The notes: generated by a model not told the origin, from the sequence alone. DNA of 64,000 nt from Pseudomonas uvaldensis (GCF_021271205.1 NZ_JAIWKS010000002.1:558001-622000); one strand, 5' to 3'. Shown: positions 8,394 to 17,780, counted from the stretch's first letter. Numbers and translations: made by a program.

Positions 8394-9158
8394 ATGAGAA
8401 GCATCGTCAAGGCCGTGAGCCTGAACAAATTCTATGACCAGTACCACGCCCTCAACGACATCAACATAGAAGTCGAACAAGGCGAAGTACTGTGCATCAT
8501 CGGTCCGTCGGGCTCGGGCAAGAGCACGTTGCTGCGCTGCATCAACCAACTGGAAAAAATCGACAAGGGTGGCCTGTGGGTCGACGGCGAACTGGTGGGT
8601 TACCGCATTGTCGGCAACAAACTCCATGAGCTCAACGAGACGCAGATCGCCCGGCAACGCCTGGCCACCGGCATGGTGTTCCAGCGCTTCAACCTGTTCC
8701 CGCACATGACCGTGCTGCAAAACATCATCGAAGGCCCCTGCCAGGTGCTCAAGCGTTCGCCCAAGGAAGCGCACGATGAAGCATTGGAACTGCTGGCCCG
8801 CGTTGGTCTGGCCGACAAACGCAACAGCTACCCGATCGAACTGTCGGGCGGCCAGCAACAACGAGTAGCCATCGCTCGTGCCCTGGCCATGCGACCCAAG
8901 CTGATGCTGTTCGATGAACCCACTTCGGCACTCGACCCGGAACTGGTCGGTGAGGTGCTGTCGGTCATGCGCGATCTGGCGCAGACCGGCATGACCATGA
9001 TCGTCGTCACCCATGAACTGGGCTTCGCTCGCGAAGTTTCCAACCGCATGGTGTTCATGGACGGCGGGCAGATCGTGGAGGCTGGAAGCCCCGAAGAAAT
9101 ACTGATAAGTCCACAAAACCCGCGCACCCAAAGCTTCATATCTGCCGTTCGAACCTGA
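8394..9158 (+). CDS. Polar amino-acid ABC transporter, ATP-binding protein
   Basis: This 254-residue ATPase has Walker [12 protein letters not shown], the Q-loop [13 protein letters not shown], the signature [15 protein letters not shown], Walker [14 protein letters not shown] and the H-loop VVTHEL. The sequence [17 protein letters not shown] is standard for GlnQ/HisP-type subunits. The ATG at 8394 is preceded by GAGGAAAG; a frame open to 8328 overlaps the permease gene and is not used. It powers uptake with the flanking permease and binding protein. Confidence 0.95.
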   Translation: MRSIVKAVSLNKFYDQYHALNDINIEVEQGEVLCIIGPSGSGKSTLLRCINQLEKIDKGGLWVDGELVGYRIVGNKLHELNETQIARQRLATGMVFQRFNLFPHMTVLQNIIEGPCQVLKRSPKEAHDEALELLARVGLADKRNSYPIELSGGQQQRVAIARALAMRPKLMLFDEPTSALDPELVGEVLSVMRDLAQTGMTMIVVTHELGFAREVSNRMVFMDGGQIVEAGSPEEILISPQNPRTQSFISAVRT

Positions 9159-9196
9159 ACGCCATCTGGCGTCACAACACACATAAGAGAACGACC

Positions 9197-10021
9197 ATGA
9201 AGAACTTCGTTATCCCAGCAGTACTCGCCGGCCTGATGGCTTCCAGCGTCAGCTTCGCCGCCGATTTACCAGCAAGCATCAAGGACAAGGGCGAGATCGT
9301 CGTGGCGATCATGCCGAACTACCCGCCGATGGATTTCAAGGACCCGGCCACCAACACCCTGACCGGCTTTGACTATGACCTGGGCAATGCCCTGGGCGAA
9401 CGTCTGGGGGTCAAGGTCAAATGGCAGGAAACCGGCTTCGAACAGATGATCAATGCCTTGACCACCGACCGGGTGGACATGGTGCTGTCGGGCATGACCG
9501 ATACCGCCGAGCGTCAGGCCAGCGTGACCTTCGTCGACTACTTCACCAGCGGCCCGCAGTTCTACACCTTGCAGAAAAACAAGGACACCAATGAAGCCAC
9601 CGACCTGTGCGGCAAGAAAGTCGGCACCAGTCGCCGAACCACCTTCCCGGCGGAAATCGCCGAGTTCAGCAAGGCCAATTGTGAAGCGGCCGGCAAACCG
9701 GCCATCGTCGTGATCGGCACCGAAGGCTCGGCTGACGCCCGTGCGCAACTGCGCCAGAGCCGGATCGACGCGGCGATGCAGGGCAGCGAGACCCTGTCCT
9801 ACCTCAAGACCCAGGAAAAGGACATGTACAAGACCGTCGGCCAGCCGATTTCCGTACAGTTCACCGGCCTGGGCGTAAGCAAGAAAAAGCCCGAGCTGAG
9901 CGAGGCGGTCAAGGTCGCCCTGCAAGGGATGGTCGATGACGGCAGCTACCAGGCGATCCTGAAGAAGTGGGACCTTGAATTGGGCGCGATCAAGACCGTG
10001 ACCATCAACGCCGGTAAATGA
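9197..10021 (+). CDS. Periplasmic amino-acid-binding protein of the ABC transporter
   Basis: A 274-residue solute-binding protein of the SBP_bac_3 family. It has a signal peptide (MKNFVIPAVLAGLMASSVSFA, cut before ADLPAS), then the family blocks YPPMDFKDPATNTLTGFDYDL, KWQETGFEQMINAL and DMVLSGMTDTAERQ. The two cysteines of the mature protein (DLCGKKVG and NCEAAG) may form a disulphide. It delivers the ligand to the permease encoded upstream. A REP repeat pair follows its stop codon and may separate expression of the transporter from the downstream hydrolases. Confidence 0.93.
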   Translation: MKNFVIPAVLAGLMASSVSFAADLPASIKDKGEIVVAIMPNYPPMDFKDPATNTLTGFDYDLGNALGERLGVKVKWQETGFEQMINALTTDRVDMVLSGMTDTAERQASVTFVDYFTSGPQFYTLQKNKDTNEATDLCGKKVGTSRRTTFPAEIAEFSKANCEAAGKPAIVVIGTEGSADARAQLRQSRIDAAMQGSETLSYLKTQEKDMYKTVGQPISVQFTGLGVSKKKPELSEAVKVALQGMVDDGSYQAILKKWDLELGAIKTVTINAGK

Positions 10022-10039
10022 CCAGGGTCCGTCCCCCCC

Positions 10040-10126
10040 TGTGGGAGCAGCCTGCTCGCGATGGCGTCCGATCAGTCGCTACTGGATTGCCTAGCCCACC
10101 GCTATCGCGAGCAGGCTCGCTCCCAC
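10040..10126. repeat. Paired REP element (REPIN-like)
   Basis: Two inverted Pseudomonas REP sequences. The left unit is GTGGGAGCAGCCTGCTCGCG at 10041-10060. The right unit is the reverse complement type, GCGAGCAGGCTCGCTCCCAC, at about 10106-10125. They are separated by about 45 bp, and each can form its own hairpin. It lies between the binding-protein gene and the first deacetylase gene. Confidence 0.85.
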
Positions 10127-10171
10127 AATTGGAACGTGTGGCGATGACTTATTGATTGCTGGAGCACAAAG

Positions 10172-11011
10172 ATGTCTTCCCCCACTTGGCCCGATGAACA
10201 CAAAGCCTGCCTCGCCCTGGCTTTCGACCTCGACGGCCCGACCGGCGATGCGATGCTCAACGGCTCTATCTGGCACAAACCCGAATACTTCGGCTTCGGT
10301 GGCTACGGCCCTTATCGTGCGCTGCCACGGCTGCTCGACCTGCTCGACGACTTCCAGATCCCGACGACTTTCTTTGTCCCGGCCTGGGTCGTGGAAAACT
10401 GGCCCAGGCAGTGCCAGGCGATCATCGAGCGCGGGCATGAAGTGGCTTACCACGGCTACCGGCACGAGTCCTTCTACGCCCTGACACTGGACCAACAGAA
10501 GGCGGTGATGAACAAATCCCGCGAGGTGTTTGACAAGTACCTGAACATCCGCGCGGAAGGTTTTCGCACACCGTCCGGTGACTGGCGCGCCGAAACCCCG
10601 GCGATGTTGGCCGAGGCCGGCGTGATCTATTCCAGCAGCATGCGCGGCGATGACCGTCCCTATCTGGTCGATGTCCCGGGACTTGACGTCCCCTTGGTGG
10701 AAATCCCCGGCCGCTGGGAAATGGACGACTACGCCTCCCTCGCTTACACCCGAGGCCCGGACTTTCCTTCGGGGCTGGACCGCACCGCCAGTTACGAGCT
10801 GACGCTGGACAACTGGTGTCGCGAGTATGACGGTGCCATGGACGAAGGCCTGTGCCTGACAACCCTTTTCCACCCCAAGATCACCGGCAAACCGGGACGC
10901 ATCCTGCTGCTGGAAAAACTCTTCGAACACATGCGTCAGCGCGATGACGTGTGGTTCGCCACCTGCCGAGATGTCGCCCATTGGTGGCTCAAGGAACATC
11001 ACCATGGCTGA
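10172..11011 (+). CDS. Polysaccharide deacetylase-fold hydrolase 1 (PgdA/PuuE type)
   Basis: A 279-residue NodB/CE4-fold protein. Motif 1 appears as FDLDGPTG, and motif 2 as GHEVAYHGYRHESF with both histidines of HxxxH, so the metal site looks intact. FRTPSGDW corresponds to the catalytic-arginine motif. Related proteins include HpPgdA and the cofactor-independent allantoinase PuuE, which hydrolyse amides rather than polysaccharides. There is no signal peptide, so it is cytoplasmic and probably acts on the small molecule imported by the adjacent transporter. Its stop overlaps the next gene by 8 bp. Confidence 0.88.
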   Translation: MSSPTWPDEHKACLALAFDLDGPTGDAMLNGSIWHKPEYFGFGGYGPYRALPRLLDLLDDFQIPTTFFVPAWVVENWPRQCQAIIERGHEVAYHGYRHESFYALTLDQQKAVMNKSREVFDKYLNIRAEGFRTPSGDWRAETPAMLAEAGVIYSSSMRGDDRPYLVDVPGLDVPLVEIPGRWEMDDYASLAYTRGPDFPSGLDRTASYELTLDNWCREYDGAMDEGLCLTTLFHPKITGKPGRILLLEKLFEHMRQRDDVWFATCRDVAHWWLKEHHHG

Positions 11012-11891
11012 TTCCAGTGTCTGGCCCGACGGCTACCGTTGCGCGGTGGTGGTGACCGTCGATTACAACGACATCCACGGCATCCTCACCCAAGCCCCGG
11101 AAGTGGCCGGACGGGACAAGACCCTGTCGGTCTGGCGCTACGGCAGTCAACGAGGCGTGGAACGTCTGCTCGGCCTGCTTGCCGAACTGGGAGTTCCCGG
11201 CACCTGGTGCATTCCCGGCATCGTCGGCGAAGAAAACCCCGGGCACATCCAGGCGATCCAGGCCGGTGGACATGAGATTGCCTGCGCCGGTTATCGCCAC
11301 CAAAACTACGACAATCTGACACTTGCCGAGCAGGTGGCCGACATCGCCAAGGGCTGCGAAGCGTTGACCCGACTGACCGGCACGCGCCCGACAGGTTTCA
11401 GGATTCCCGCGGGGAATGGCGCGCCGGGTTTGGTCCAGGCGTTGCACGGACAGAGTATCCGCTGGTCTTCGTCGTGGCGTGGCGACGACCTCCCCTTCGC
11501 GCATCCGACCGCACCCGAGGTCATCGAGTTGCCCTTGCACTACGAACTCGAAGACGAACCCTACTTCGCCTTCAACCTCAGCCCCGCGGTGCCGCCCGGA
11601 CAATCTCGGATCGCTTCATACAGTCATACCCTGGGCAACCTGCAGATGGACTTCGCCGGGTTCCGCCGATTCGGCCTCTGCTATGTGCTGCGGCTGCACC
11701 CGGAAATCATTGCCACGCCGGGGCGCATCGGCGTACTGCGTGATTTGCTTCATGGCATCCGGCAGCATCCCGATGTGTGGATCGCCACGGCGGATGACGT
11801 TGCACGATGGTGGGCGACCACGGCGGCCGCGGTGACGGACGACCATCCGGCGGCCGTGTACGAGCGCCATTATCGGACCCGGGGCGTGTAA
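11004..11891 (+). CDS. Polysaccharide deacetylase-fold protein 2 with altered metal site
   Basis: A 295-residue paralogue of the preceding protein, starting at the ATG at 11004, which overlaps its stop by 8 bp. The block aligned to motif 2 reads GHEIACAGYRHQNY: the first histidine of HxxxH is an alanine, while the second is kept. Motif 1 is VTVDYNDIHG and the later FRIPAGNGAPG is retained. One metal ligand therefore appears lost. It may use another ligand, be inactive, or form a mixed oligomer with its partner. No signal peptide is seen. The C-terminal RRHPDVWIATADDVA-like end matches the paralogue. Confidence 0.83.
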   Translation: MADSSVWPDGYRCAVVVTVDYNDIHGILTQAPEVAGRDKTLSVWRYGSQRGVERLLGLLAELGVPGTWCIPGIVGEENPGHIQAIQAGGHEIACAGYRHQNYDNLTLAEQVADIAKGCEALTRLTGTRPTGFRIPAGNGAPGLVQALHGQSIRWSSSWRGDDLPFAHPTAPEVIELPLHYELEDEPYFAFNLSPAVPPGQSRIASYSHTLGNLQMDFAGFRRFGLCYVLRLHPEIIATPGRIGVLRDLLHGIRQHPDVWIATADDVARWWATTAAAVTDDHPAAVYERHYRTRGV

Positions 11892-11943
11892 CCCCCACGG
11901 TGACTGTGCCCCCTCGAACCCAACAGTATCGAAATAAGGACAT

Positions 11944-13140
11944 TTGACCCACGTGCGCAGCTATTCCCTTGTCATCCGTCGCTTGATGATCTGCTCGCTG
12001 ACCATCGTCGTCAGCCGCGCTATCACCAGTCCCTTGCTCACGCTGTTTCTGAGCACCAAACTCGGCCTCAACCAACAGGACGTGGGGCTACTGTTGGGTA
12101 TTGCGGTGTTCATCGCCACCCTGCTGGCGCTGTACGGCGGCTACGTCATCGACCGCCTTGAAAAACGCCAGTTGCTGATCGTGGCCATGCTCTCCAGTGC
12201 CGTCGGTTTCGTGTTACTGACGTTCGCCGAGAACCTTTACCTGACCACTGCAATCCTGGTCGTCACCGAAACCGCTTCGGCGCTGTTCCTGATTGGCTCC
12301 AAGGCGATTCTCAGCGAGCAACTGCCGGTGGGCCAGCGGGCCAAGGCATTTTCCCTGCGCTACACGTTGACCAACATCGGCTACGCCACCGGCCCGATGA
12401 TCGGAGTGGTGATCGCCGGGGTCTATCCCACAGCCCCGTTTCTGATCGCGGGAGGCATCGCGTTCCTCAGTATTTTCCTGATGAGCGCCATCCCGAAAGA
12501 CGCCGCCCCGGTGCCCGTCATCGGGCAACCGCCGAGTTTCATGAGAACCCTCCGCACCCTCAAGAACGACCGCACCCTGATCATGTTCACCTGCGGTTGC
12601 CTGTTCAGCACGGTGGTCCACGGTCGATTCACCCTGTACCTGTCGCAATACCTGCTGGTGACGAATGAATCCCAGCGCGCCCTGCAAACCATGGCCGCCC
12701 TGCTTGCCTGCAACGCCGTCAGCGTGATCCTGCTGCAATACCAGATCGGCCGTTTCCTCAAGCGCGAACAGCTGCGCTACTGGATCGCCGGTGGCACCAG
12801 CCTGTTCATCCTCGGTCTGATCGGTTTCAGCCTGGCCGATGGCTGGGTGGGCTGGTGCGTGGCGATGTTCATCTTCACCCTGGGCGAAATGATCATCTAC
12901 CCGGCGGAATTCCTGTTCGTCGACACCCTGGCCCCGGAGGACCTGCGTGGCAGCTACTACGGCGCGCAGAACCTCGCGGCCCTCGGCGGTGCGTTGAGCC
13001 CGGTCATCTGCGGCTTCCTGCTCTTGCACACCCCGGCGCCAACGATGTTTTATGCCCTCAGCCTACTGACAGCGCTGGGCGGGACGCTGTGTTTCATGGC
13101 GGGTCGACGGATTGCAAACCGCGCTGATAACAGCGGGTAG
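11944..13140 (+). CDS. MFS transporter
   Basis: A roughly 398-residue major facilitator with about twelve hydrophobic spans. A loop 2-3 motif is visible as YGGYVIDRLEKRQLLI, and RAKAFSLRYTLTNIGYATGP lies in the region of spans 4-5. It sits about 50 bp after the second deacetylase gene on the same strand, so it probably belongs to the same operon, exporting a product or importing a related substrate. The start is uncertain: TTG at 11944 follows AAGGA by only three bases, and a GTG at 11953 is an alternative. Gene end is followed by a convergent gene. Confidence 0.85.
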   Translation: MTHVRSYSLVIRRLMICSLTIVVSRAITSPLLTLFLSTKLGLNQQDVGLLLGIAVFIATLLALYGGYVIDRLEKRQLLIVAMLSSAVGFVLLTFAENLYLTTAILVVTETASALFLIGSKAILSEQLPVGQRAKAFSLRYTLTNIGYATGPMIGVVIAGVYPTAPFLIAGGIAFLSIFLMSAIPKDAAPVPVIGQPPSFMRTLRTLKNDRTLIMFTCGCLFSTVVHGRFTLYLSQYLLVTNESQRALQTMAALLACNAVSVILLQYQIGRFLKREQLRYWIAGGTSLFILGLIGFSLADGWVGWCVAMFIFTLGEMIIYPAEFLFVDTLAPEDLRGSYYGAQNLAALGGALSPVICGFLLLHTPAPTMFYALSLLTALGGTLCFMAGRRIANRADNSG

Positions 13141-13213
13141 TCTGCCATCCGACCCTCGGGCGTATCGCCAGGTCATTCAGCCATCCCACAGTCCCGCGAA
13201 TTCAGGCTGACAC

Positions 13214-14212
13214 CTAAAGCCTGCGTAACTCACCGCCCTCTTCTTCCAGACGTTTCAAAAACCCCGTGGCGTCCAGTATCTGGTAAGGGAAGTAGAGTCC
13301 CGGCGGCGTCGGCGGCTGACCATCCAAGCCGAGCAGGCGTTCGAGAGTCATTGCCACGCTGAGGCCAGTCAGTGGCGCGGCGCCGGCCGGGTGAATGATG
13401 GCATGGCGCGTGTGCAGCGGTCCCCCCTTCAGGCCTTCACCATCGAGTTCGATGATGATCTCGGTCGACATGGGTTTGCCCTGGCGTCGAGTCGAGCTCA
13501 CCCCGGTGGCCATGTTGAACTGGACGTTGGGCGCGCCGGTGGCCGCAGCCAGGCCGACGACATCGATGGACGAGAAGCCGGAGGCCTGGATTTGCGTGCC
13601 ATCCACTGCGTTGAATCGGACCTTCGAATCCTCGCCTTCGCGCCAGATATACGCACCGTCGCGTCGTGTCAGCGCAGCGGGCAGCATCTTGTTCAAGTGT
13701 TCGAAATCGGCGGCAACCGTTGGCCCACCGGTGTCCTGTTCATCGACCAGAGCGTTGATGCTGATCGCGTGTACCCGGCTGAATGTTGCGGCAATGCTCA
13801 GTGTCGACACCGTCGTCGCGCCGGCCATCCATTCGTAGCCCAGGACAATGGGCGAGGCGTCAGGCGTATGCATGTACGTCGCGATCTCCGGCGCGATCTC
13901 AAAGATGCCGGATGAAATGCTGAGGTACGGTACCCCGCGCTTTTGCGCATAACGCAATCCGGCCAGGGCGTGGTCCATATAGAAAATCGCGACGGCGCTG
14001 ACCGGGCGCGCGCCGAGACCCAGGTCGTCTGCGTGGGGATCAATCACCACGCCTTGCGCCTTACCCATTCGCTCAGCGGCCTGCTGGGCCTTGGCCAGGT
14101 CACGGCCGCCAATCAACAGAGGTACGTCCGGACAGGCGGCACGCAATGCCCGGGCGGTTTGGTGACCAATGGCGCCGGAACCGCCCATGAACAAGACAGG
14201 ATCAAGTGACAT
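13214..14212 (-). CDS. NAD(P)-binding protein of the saccharopine dehydrogenase-like group
   Basis: A 332-residue protein beginning with a Rossmann dinucleotide motif (VLFMGGSGAIGHQTARAL) followed by PLLIGGRDLAKAQ, as in saccharopine-dehydrogenase-like NAD(P)-binding proteins. The C-terminal half (GEDSKVRFNAVDGTQIQASG, GGPLHTRHAIIHPAGAAP) resembles the substrate domain of that group. It is probably a cytoplasmic oxidoreductase of unknown substrate. AAGGAG precedes the ATG. A DJ-1/PfpI gene follows upstream on the same strand with about 78 bp between them, so the two may be cotranscribed. Confidence 0.75.
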   Translation of the reverse strand: MSLDPVLFMGGSGAIGHQTARALRAACPDVPLLIGGRDLAKAQQAAERMGKAQGVVIDPHADDLGLGARPVSAVAIFYMDHALAGLRYAQKRGVPYLSISSGIFEIAPEIATYMHTPDASPIVLGYEWMAGATTVSTLSIAATFSRVHAISINALVDEQDTGGPTVAADFEHLNKMLPAALTRRDGAYIWREGEDSKVRFNAVDGTQIQASGFSSIDVVGLAAATGAPNVQFNMATGVSSTRRQGKPMSTEIIIELDGEGLKGGPLHTRHAIIHPAGAAPLTGLSVAMTLERLLGLDGQPPTPPGLYFPYQILDATGFLKRLEEEGGELRRL

Positions 14213-14290
14213 GACGTGTTCTCCTTGTATTCAGGTTCAGTCGTCCGAGGCATGGAGCGCCAGCCCGACGATAATCGGGACGCTCATGAC

Positions 14291-14983
14291 TCAGGCCTTC
14301 TGTTCCTGCCTCAGCCGCTTGAGCAACGCTTCGGCGGCGGCTTGCGACGATGCGGGATTCTGCCCGGTGATCAGGTGCCCATCCTCGACCACATAACTCG
14401 CCCAGTCCCCGGCCTTGGAATACTCGCCTCCCTTGGCCTTGAGCATGTCTTCCACCAGGAACGGCACCACCTGCGTCAGTCCCACCGCCTCCTCCTCGGA
14501 GTTAGTGAACCCGGTCACTTTCTTGCCCTTCACCACGGGCTGGCCATCCGGCGCGTTGACGTTCTTGAACACCCCCGGCGCATGGCAGACCGCCGCGATG
14601 GGTTTGTTCGCGGCATAGAAGGCTTCGATGAGGGTCTTGGAGTCGGTGTCCTCGGCCAGGTCCCATAGCGGGCCGTGTCCGCCGGGATAGAACACCGCAT
14701 CGAAGTCATAGGGGTCGATTTCCCCCAGCGGCACTGTGTTGGCCAATGCTGCCTGGGCCCGAGTGTCCGCGACAAAACGACGGGTTGCATCGGTCTGGGC
14801 GTCCTCCTCGCTGCTCTTGGGGTCCAGCGGCGGTTGCCCGCCCTTGGGGGAGGCAATGGTGACCGCAGCGTTGGCGTCGACGAACACATAGTAAGGCGCG
14901 GCAAATTCTTCCAGCCAGAAACCGGTTTTCTTGCCGGTGTCGCCCAACTGATCGTGAGATGTAAGGACCATCAGGATTTTCAT
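14291..14983 (-). CDS. Type 1 glutamine amidotransferase-like protein of the DJ-1/PfpI (Hsp31-like) family
   Basis: This 230-residue protein begins MKILMVLTSHDQLGDTGKKTG and has the nucleophile elbow AVCHAPG (cysteine about residue 130) preceded by FYPGGHGPLWDL. The HAPGVFKN and TGFTNSEEEAVGL blocks are typical of Hsp31-like class I DJ-1 proteins, which act as chaperones or glyoxalase/deglycase enzymes. The ATG at 14983 fits the family start; the frame upstream is unrelated. Together with the NAD(P)-binding neighbour it could deal with reactive carbonyls. That link is inference. Confidence 0.88.
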   Translation of the reverse strand: MKILMVLTSHDQLGDTGKKTGFWLEEFAAPYYVFVDANAAVTIASPKGGQPPLDPKSSEEDAQTDATRRFVADTRAQAALANTVPLGEIDPYDFDAVFYPGGHGPLWDLAEDTDSKTLIEAFYAANKPIAAVCHAPGVFKNVNAPDGQPVVKGKKVTGFTNSEEEAVGLTQVVPFLVEDMLKAKGGEYSKAGDWASYVVEDGHLITGQNPASSQAAAEALLKRLRQEQKA

Positions 14984-15117
14984 GTGAACCCAGCCTCCGA
15001 GCGTGAACGGGCGAGAGGTTCGCCCTGCATTACTCTCAGAGGCTGTGTCGAGGTAGACGTTCCCGCGTCGTGACCCTTGCCGGATGGATTGCGCCTCATC
15101 ATGGCCGGATCGGTGTT

Positions 15118-16371
15118 CTACCAAAGCGCAACGTCATACGTCAGGTAGATGCGATTGCTGTCACGTCCCCGTGAAAAATCCGAGCGGTAGACATAGTTAC
15201 GCAGCTTCACGCCCAGTCCCTTCAACGTACCTTGCTGCACGACATAAGCGACTTCGGCATCACGTTCCCATTCCTTCACGGTGCTCTGGGACTTGCCATC
15301 GTCACCACTGAGGTAGCGGGTGGAAAATGTCAGGCCCGGCACACCGAGACGCGAAAAATCGTAACCATAGCCGAGCATCCAGGTCTTCTCGTCTTCCTCG
15401 ATAAACTTGCCGATACCCACGTTGCTGAAGGAATAGACCGTGGCGCCGCTGATATACGGCAAGCCGGCCTCGCCGCTGAGCTTCTGATAACCCGCGCTGA
15501 ACGTATGGCCGACAACGGCGTAGGACAGCAGGCCGCTGAACATGTCGTTATCGATCCTGCCGGCATAGGCCGACCCTGAATCGACACTGTTGAAATAGCG
15601 CAGGTCACTGGTCAACAGCCCGGCGCCCAGCGGCAGCTCGTGCTGGATGCCAGCGAAATTCTGCCGATAGAAATTCTCAAGCTCACCGTAGAAATAGCTC
15701 AAGCGAATGTTCTTCGTCAGCTTGTAATCGGCGCCGGCGTAGCTGAAGTTGCCGGACTGATCGCCACTGTAACCGTCGGGCACGATTGGCATGCTGTCGC
15801 TGGAATCCCTGAGTTTGAACCGCTCTAGATGCCCACCGGTGAGCGCGAGATTGTCGATATCGGTGCTGCTGACTTGCATGCCCTGATAGGTCTGGGGCAT
15901 CAGCCGCGCATCGTTGTAGATCAATAGCGGGTTCTTGGGCAGCAAGGTGCCATATTTGACCGTGGTCTTGGCCACCCTGGCCTTGGCGGTCATGCCCGCG
16001 CTGGCAAACTCATCGGCAGCCCGGCCATCGTCATGTACCGGCAGCAGGCCTGTGCCACTGCGGCCGCGGCCGGAATCGAGCCTGACACCGAGCAGGCCCA
16101 GGGCATCGACGCCAAAGCCAACCGTGCCTGGCGTAAAGCCCGATTGGTAATCCAACAGGAACCCTTGGGCCCACTCGGTGCGCTCGCTCTTTGCGGATCT
16201 TGCCGCTCGTGCGCTCATTCCGTGCTCGTCGCGAAAGTTTTCATTGAAGTAGACATTGCGCAGTTGCAGCTTGAGCTTGCTGTCGTCGATGAAGCCTTCT
16301 GCATTGGCCATGGCCAGCGGCAACAGGCCTAGCATTGGAAATAAAGCCCCACGGGTCAGGACGGTATTCAT
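15118..16371 (-). CDS. OprD family outer-membrane porin 1
   Basis: A 417-residue protein with a signal peptide (MNTVLTRGALFPMLGLLPLAMANA, cut before EGFIDDS). It has the OprD landmarks LQLRNVYFNENFRD, EWAQGFLLDYQSGFTPGTVGFGVDALGLLGVRLDS and a C-terminal strand ending in tryptophan (YLTYDVALW). These 18-strand barrels admit specific carboxylates or amino acids. It is the last gene of the PrpF-like / CitMHS / porin run, so it likely passes the same tricarboxylate. An AACAACAA motif lies just before the ribosome-binding site. Confidence 0.94.
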   Translation of the reverse strand: MNTVLTRGALFPMLGLLPLAMANAEGFIDDSKLKLQLRNVYFNENFRDEHGMSARAARSAKSERTEWAQGFLLDYQSGFTPGTVGFGVDALGLLGVRLDSGRGRSGTGLLPVHDDGRAADEFASAGMTAKARVAKTTVKYGTLLPKNPLLIYNDARLMPQTYQGMQVSSTDIDNLALTGGHLERFKLRDSSDSMPIVPDGYSGDQSGNFSYAGADYKLTKNIRLSYFYGELENFYRQNFAGIQHELPLGAGLLTSDLRYFNSVDSGSAYAGRIDNDMFSGLLSYAVVGHTFSAGYQKLSGEAGLPYISGATVYSFSNVGIGKFIEEDEKTWMLGYGYDFSRLGVPGLTFSTRYLSGDDGKSQSTVKEWERDAEVAYVVQQGTLKGLGVKLRNYVYRSDFSRGRDSNRIYLTYDVALW

Positions 16372-16384
16372 ATCAAGATTCTCG

Positions 16385-16392
16385 TTGTTGTT
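16385..16392 (-). promoter_or_regulatory. Putative Hfq/Crc catabolite-repression (CA) motif before oprD gene 1
   Basis: The minus-strand leader reads AATAACAACAACGAGAA, containing AACAACAA (pattern AAnAAnAA) 13 bases before the ATG and beside the GAGAA ribosome-binding site. In Pseudomonas, Hfq with Crc represses translation through such motifs. Regulation here is inferred from sequence only. Confidence 0.5.
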
Positions 16393-16463
16393 ATTCGGCG
16401 CGCAGGCCGGCGCACCCCTCGGTTGCGAGGCGTGTCAGGCAGAAAATTCAACCAACTGATTTT

Positions 16464-17768
16464 TCAGGAAAAGAGCGTCAACGCTCCGGTCAGCAAGGCC
16501 AGCGCGGTAATCACCAGGGACGTGAGCACGGCCCACTTGACGGTGGCCTTCTGGAAGTCGCCAAGGTCGCGATCGACCATGCCCACCAGCAACAAGGTCG
16601 AGGCCACCAGCGGGCTCATCAGATGCACGGGCTGGCCGAGAATCGAGGCCCGTGCGATTTCCACCGGATCAATCCCATAGGCCGCCGCGGCATTCGCCAG
16701 GATAGGCACCACGCCAAAGTAGTAGGCATCGTTGGACAGCACGAAAGTCAGCGGCATGCTGGTAATGGCAACCACCAACGGGAACAGGTGCCCCCATGAA
16801 GGCGGAATCCAGTCCACCAGGGTCTGCGCCAGCGCATCGACCATTTTCGTTCCGGAGAAGATGCCAGCGAAAATACCGGCCGCAAAGACCAGCAGAACGA
16901 CGGTCATTGCGTTGCCCGAATGGGCCAGAATGCGCTCCTTCTGAAGGTCCAGTTGGGGATAGTTGATCATCAGCGCCAGGACGAAACCGATCAGGAACAG
17001 AATGGCCGAGTGCATGACCCCCATGACCAACGCAACCATGACTGCGATCACCAGCAGCAGATTGACGTAGGCCAATTTCGGGCGCTTGTACGGGGTGTCC
17101 TCGATAATTGCCTTGATATAGCAATCCCCACCCCCGCTCTGCAGCTGAACATTGCCAATGCGCTTGCGCTCGGCACGGCCCAGCAGAAACGCCGTGAAAA
17201 CGACCCACATCGCTCCACCGATCATGGTGGGCAGCAAGGGCACGAAATATTCGCCGGCATCCAGGCCCAGCGCGGCGATCGCGCGGGTTGCCGGGCCGCC
17301 CCAGGGCGTCATGCCGCTCATGATGCTCAGGGACAGCATGGCGACCGTCGCCAGGATCATGGGGTTCATGCCGATACGCTTGTACAGCGGCAACATGGCG
17401 GCGCAGGTGATCATGTAAGTCGTGGTGCCGTCACCGTCCAGTGCCACCAGCAGCGACAACAAGGCGGTGCCTACGGCGATTTTCATCGGGTCGCCATTGA
17501 CTCGCTTGAGGATCTTGCGGATCAACGGATCGAATAGCCCGGCATCGATCATCAGCCCGAAAAACAAGATCGCGAACAATAGCAACGCGGCCGAGGGCGC
17601 TACCATTTTCAAGCCGTCCAGCATCATTTTGCCGGTGGTCCCGCCGAACCCACCGATGACCGCAAAAACGATGGGCACGAGCGTCAAGGCCACGATCGGC
17701 GACAGCCGTTTAGTCATGATCAGGAAGGTAAAGGCCACCACCATGGACAAGCCAAGTAAAGCGAGCAT
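16464..17768 (-). CDS. CitMHS family citrate/metal-type transporter
   Basis: A 434-residue inner-membrane protein with about twelve hydrophobic spans and the CitMHS hallmarks VALDGDGTTTYMITCAAMLPLY and MSGMTPWGGPATRAIAAL. Members carry citrate or related tricarboxylates as metal complexes with protons. It lies between an upstream PrpF-like isomerase and a downstream OprD porin on the same strand. That context suggests trans-aconitate or another tricarboxylate rather than citrate alone. An AACAACAA motif precedes the ribosome-binding site. Confidence 0.92.
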   Translation of the reverse strand: MLALLGLSMVVAFTFLIMTKRLSPIVALTLVPIVFAVIGGFGGTTGKMMLDGLKMVAPSAALLLFAILFFGLMIDAGLFDPLIRKILKRVNGDPMKIAVGTALLSLLVALDGDGTTTYMITCAAMLPLYKRIGMNPMILATVAMLSLSIMSGMTPWGGPATRAIAALGLDAGEYFVPLLPTMIGGAMWVVFTAFLLGRAERKRIGNVQLQSGGGDCYIKAIIEDTPYKRPKLAYVNLLLVIAVMVALVMGVMHSAILFLIGFVLALMINYPQLDLQKERILAHSGNAMTVVLLVFAAGIFAGIFSGTKMVDALAQTLVDWIPPSWGHLFPLVVAITSMPLTFVLSNDAYYFGVVPILANAAAAYGIDPVEIARASILGQPVHLMSPLVASTLLLVGMVDRDLGDFQKATVKWAVLTSLVITALALLTGALTLFS

Positions 17769-17780
17769 AGGTCGGATCTC

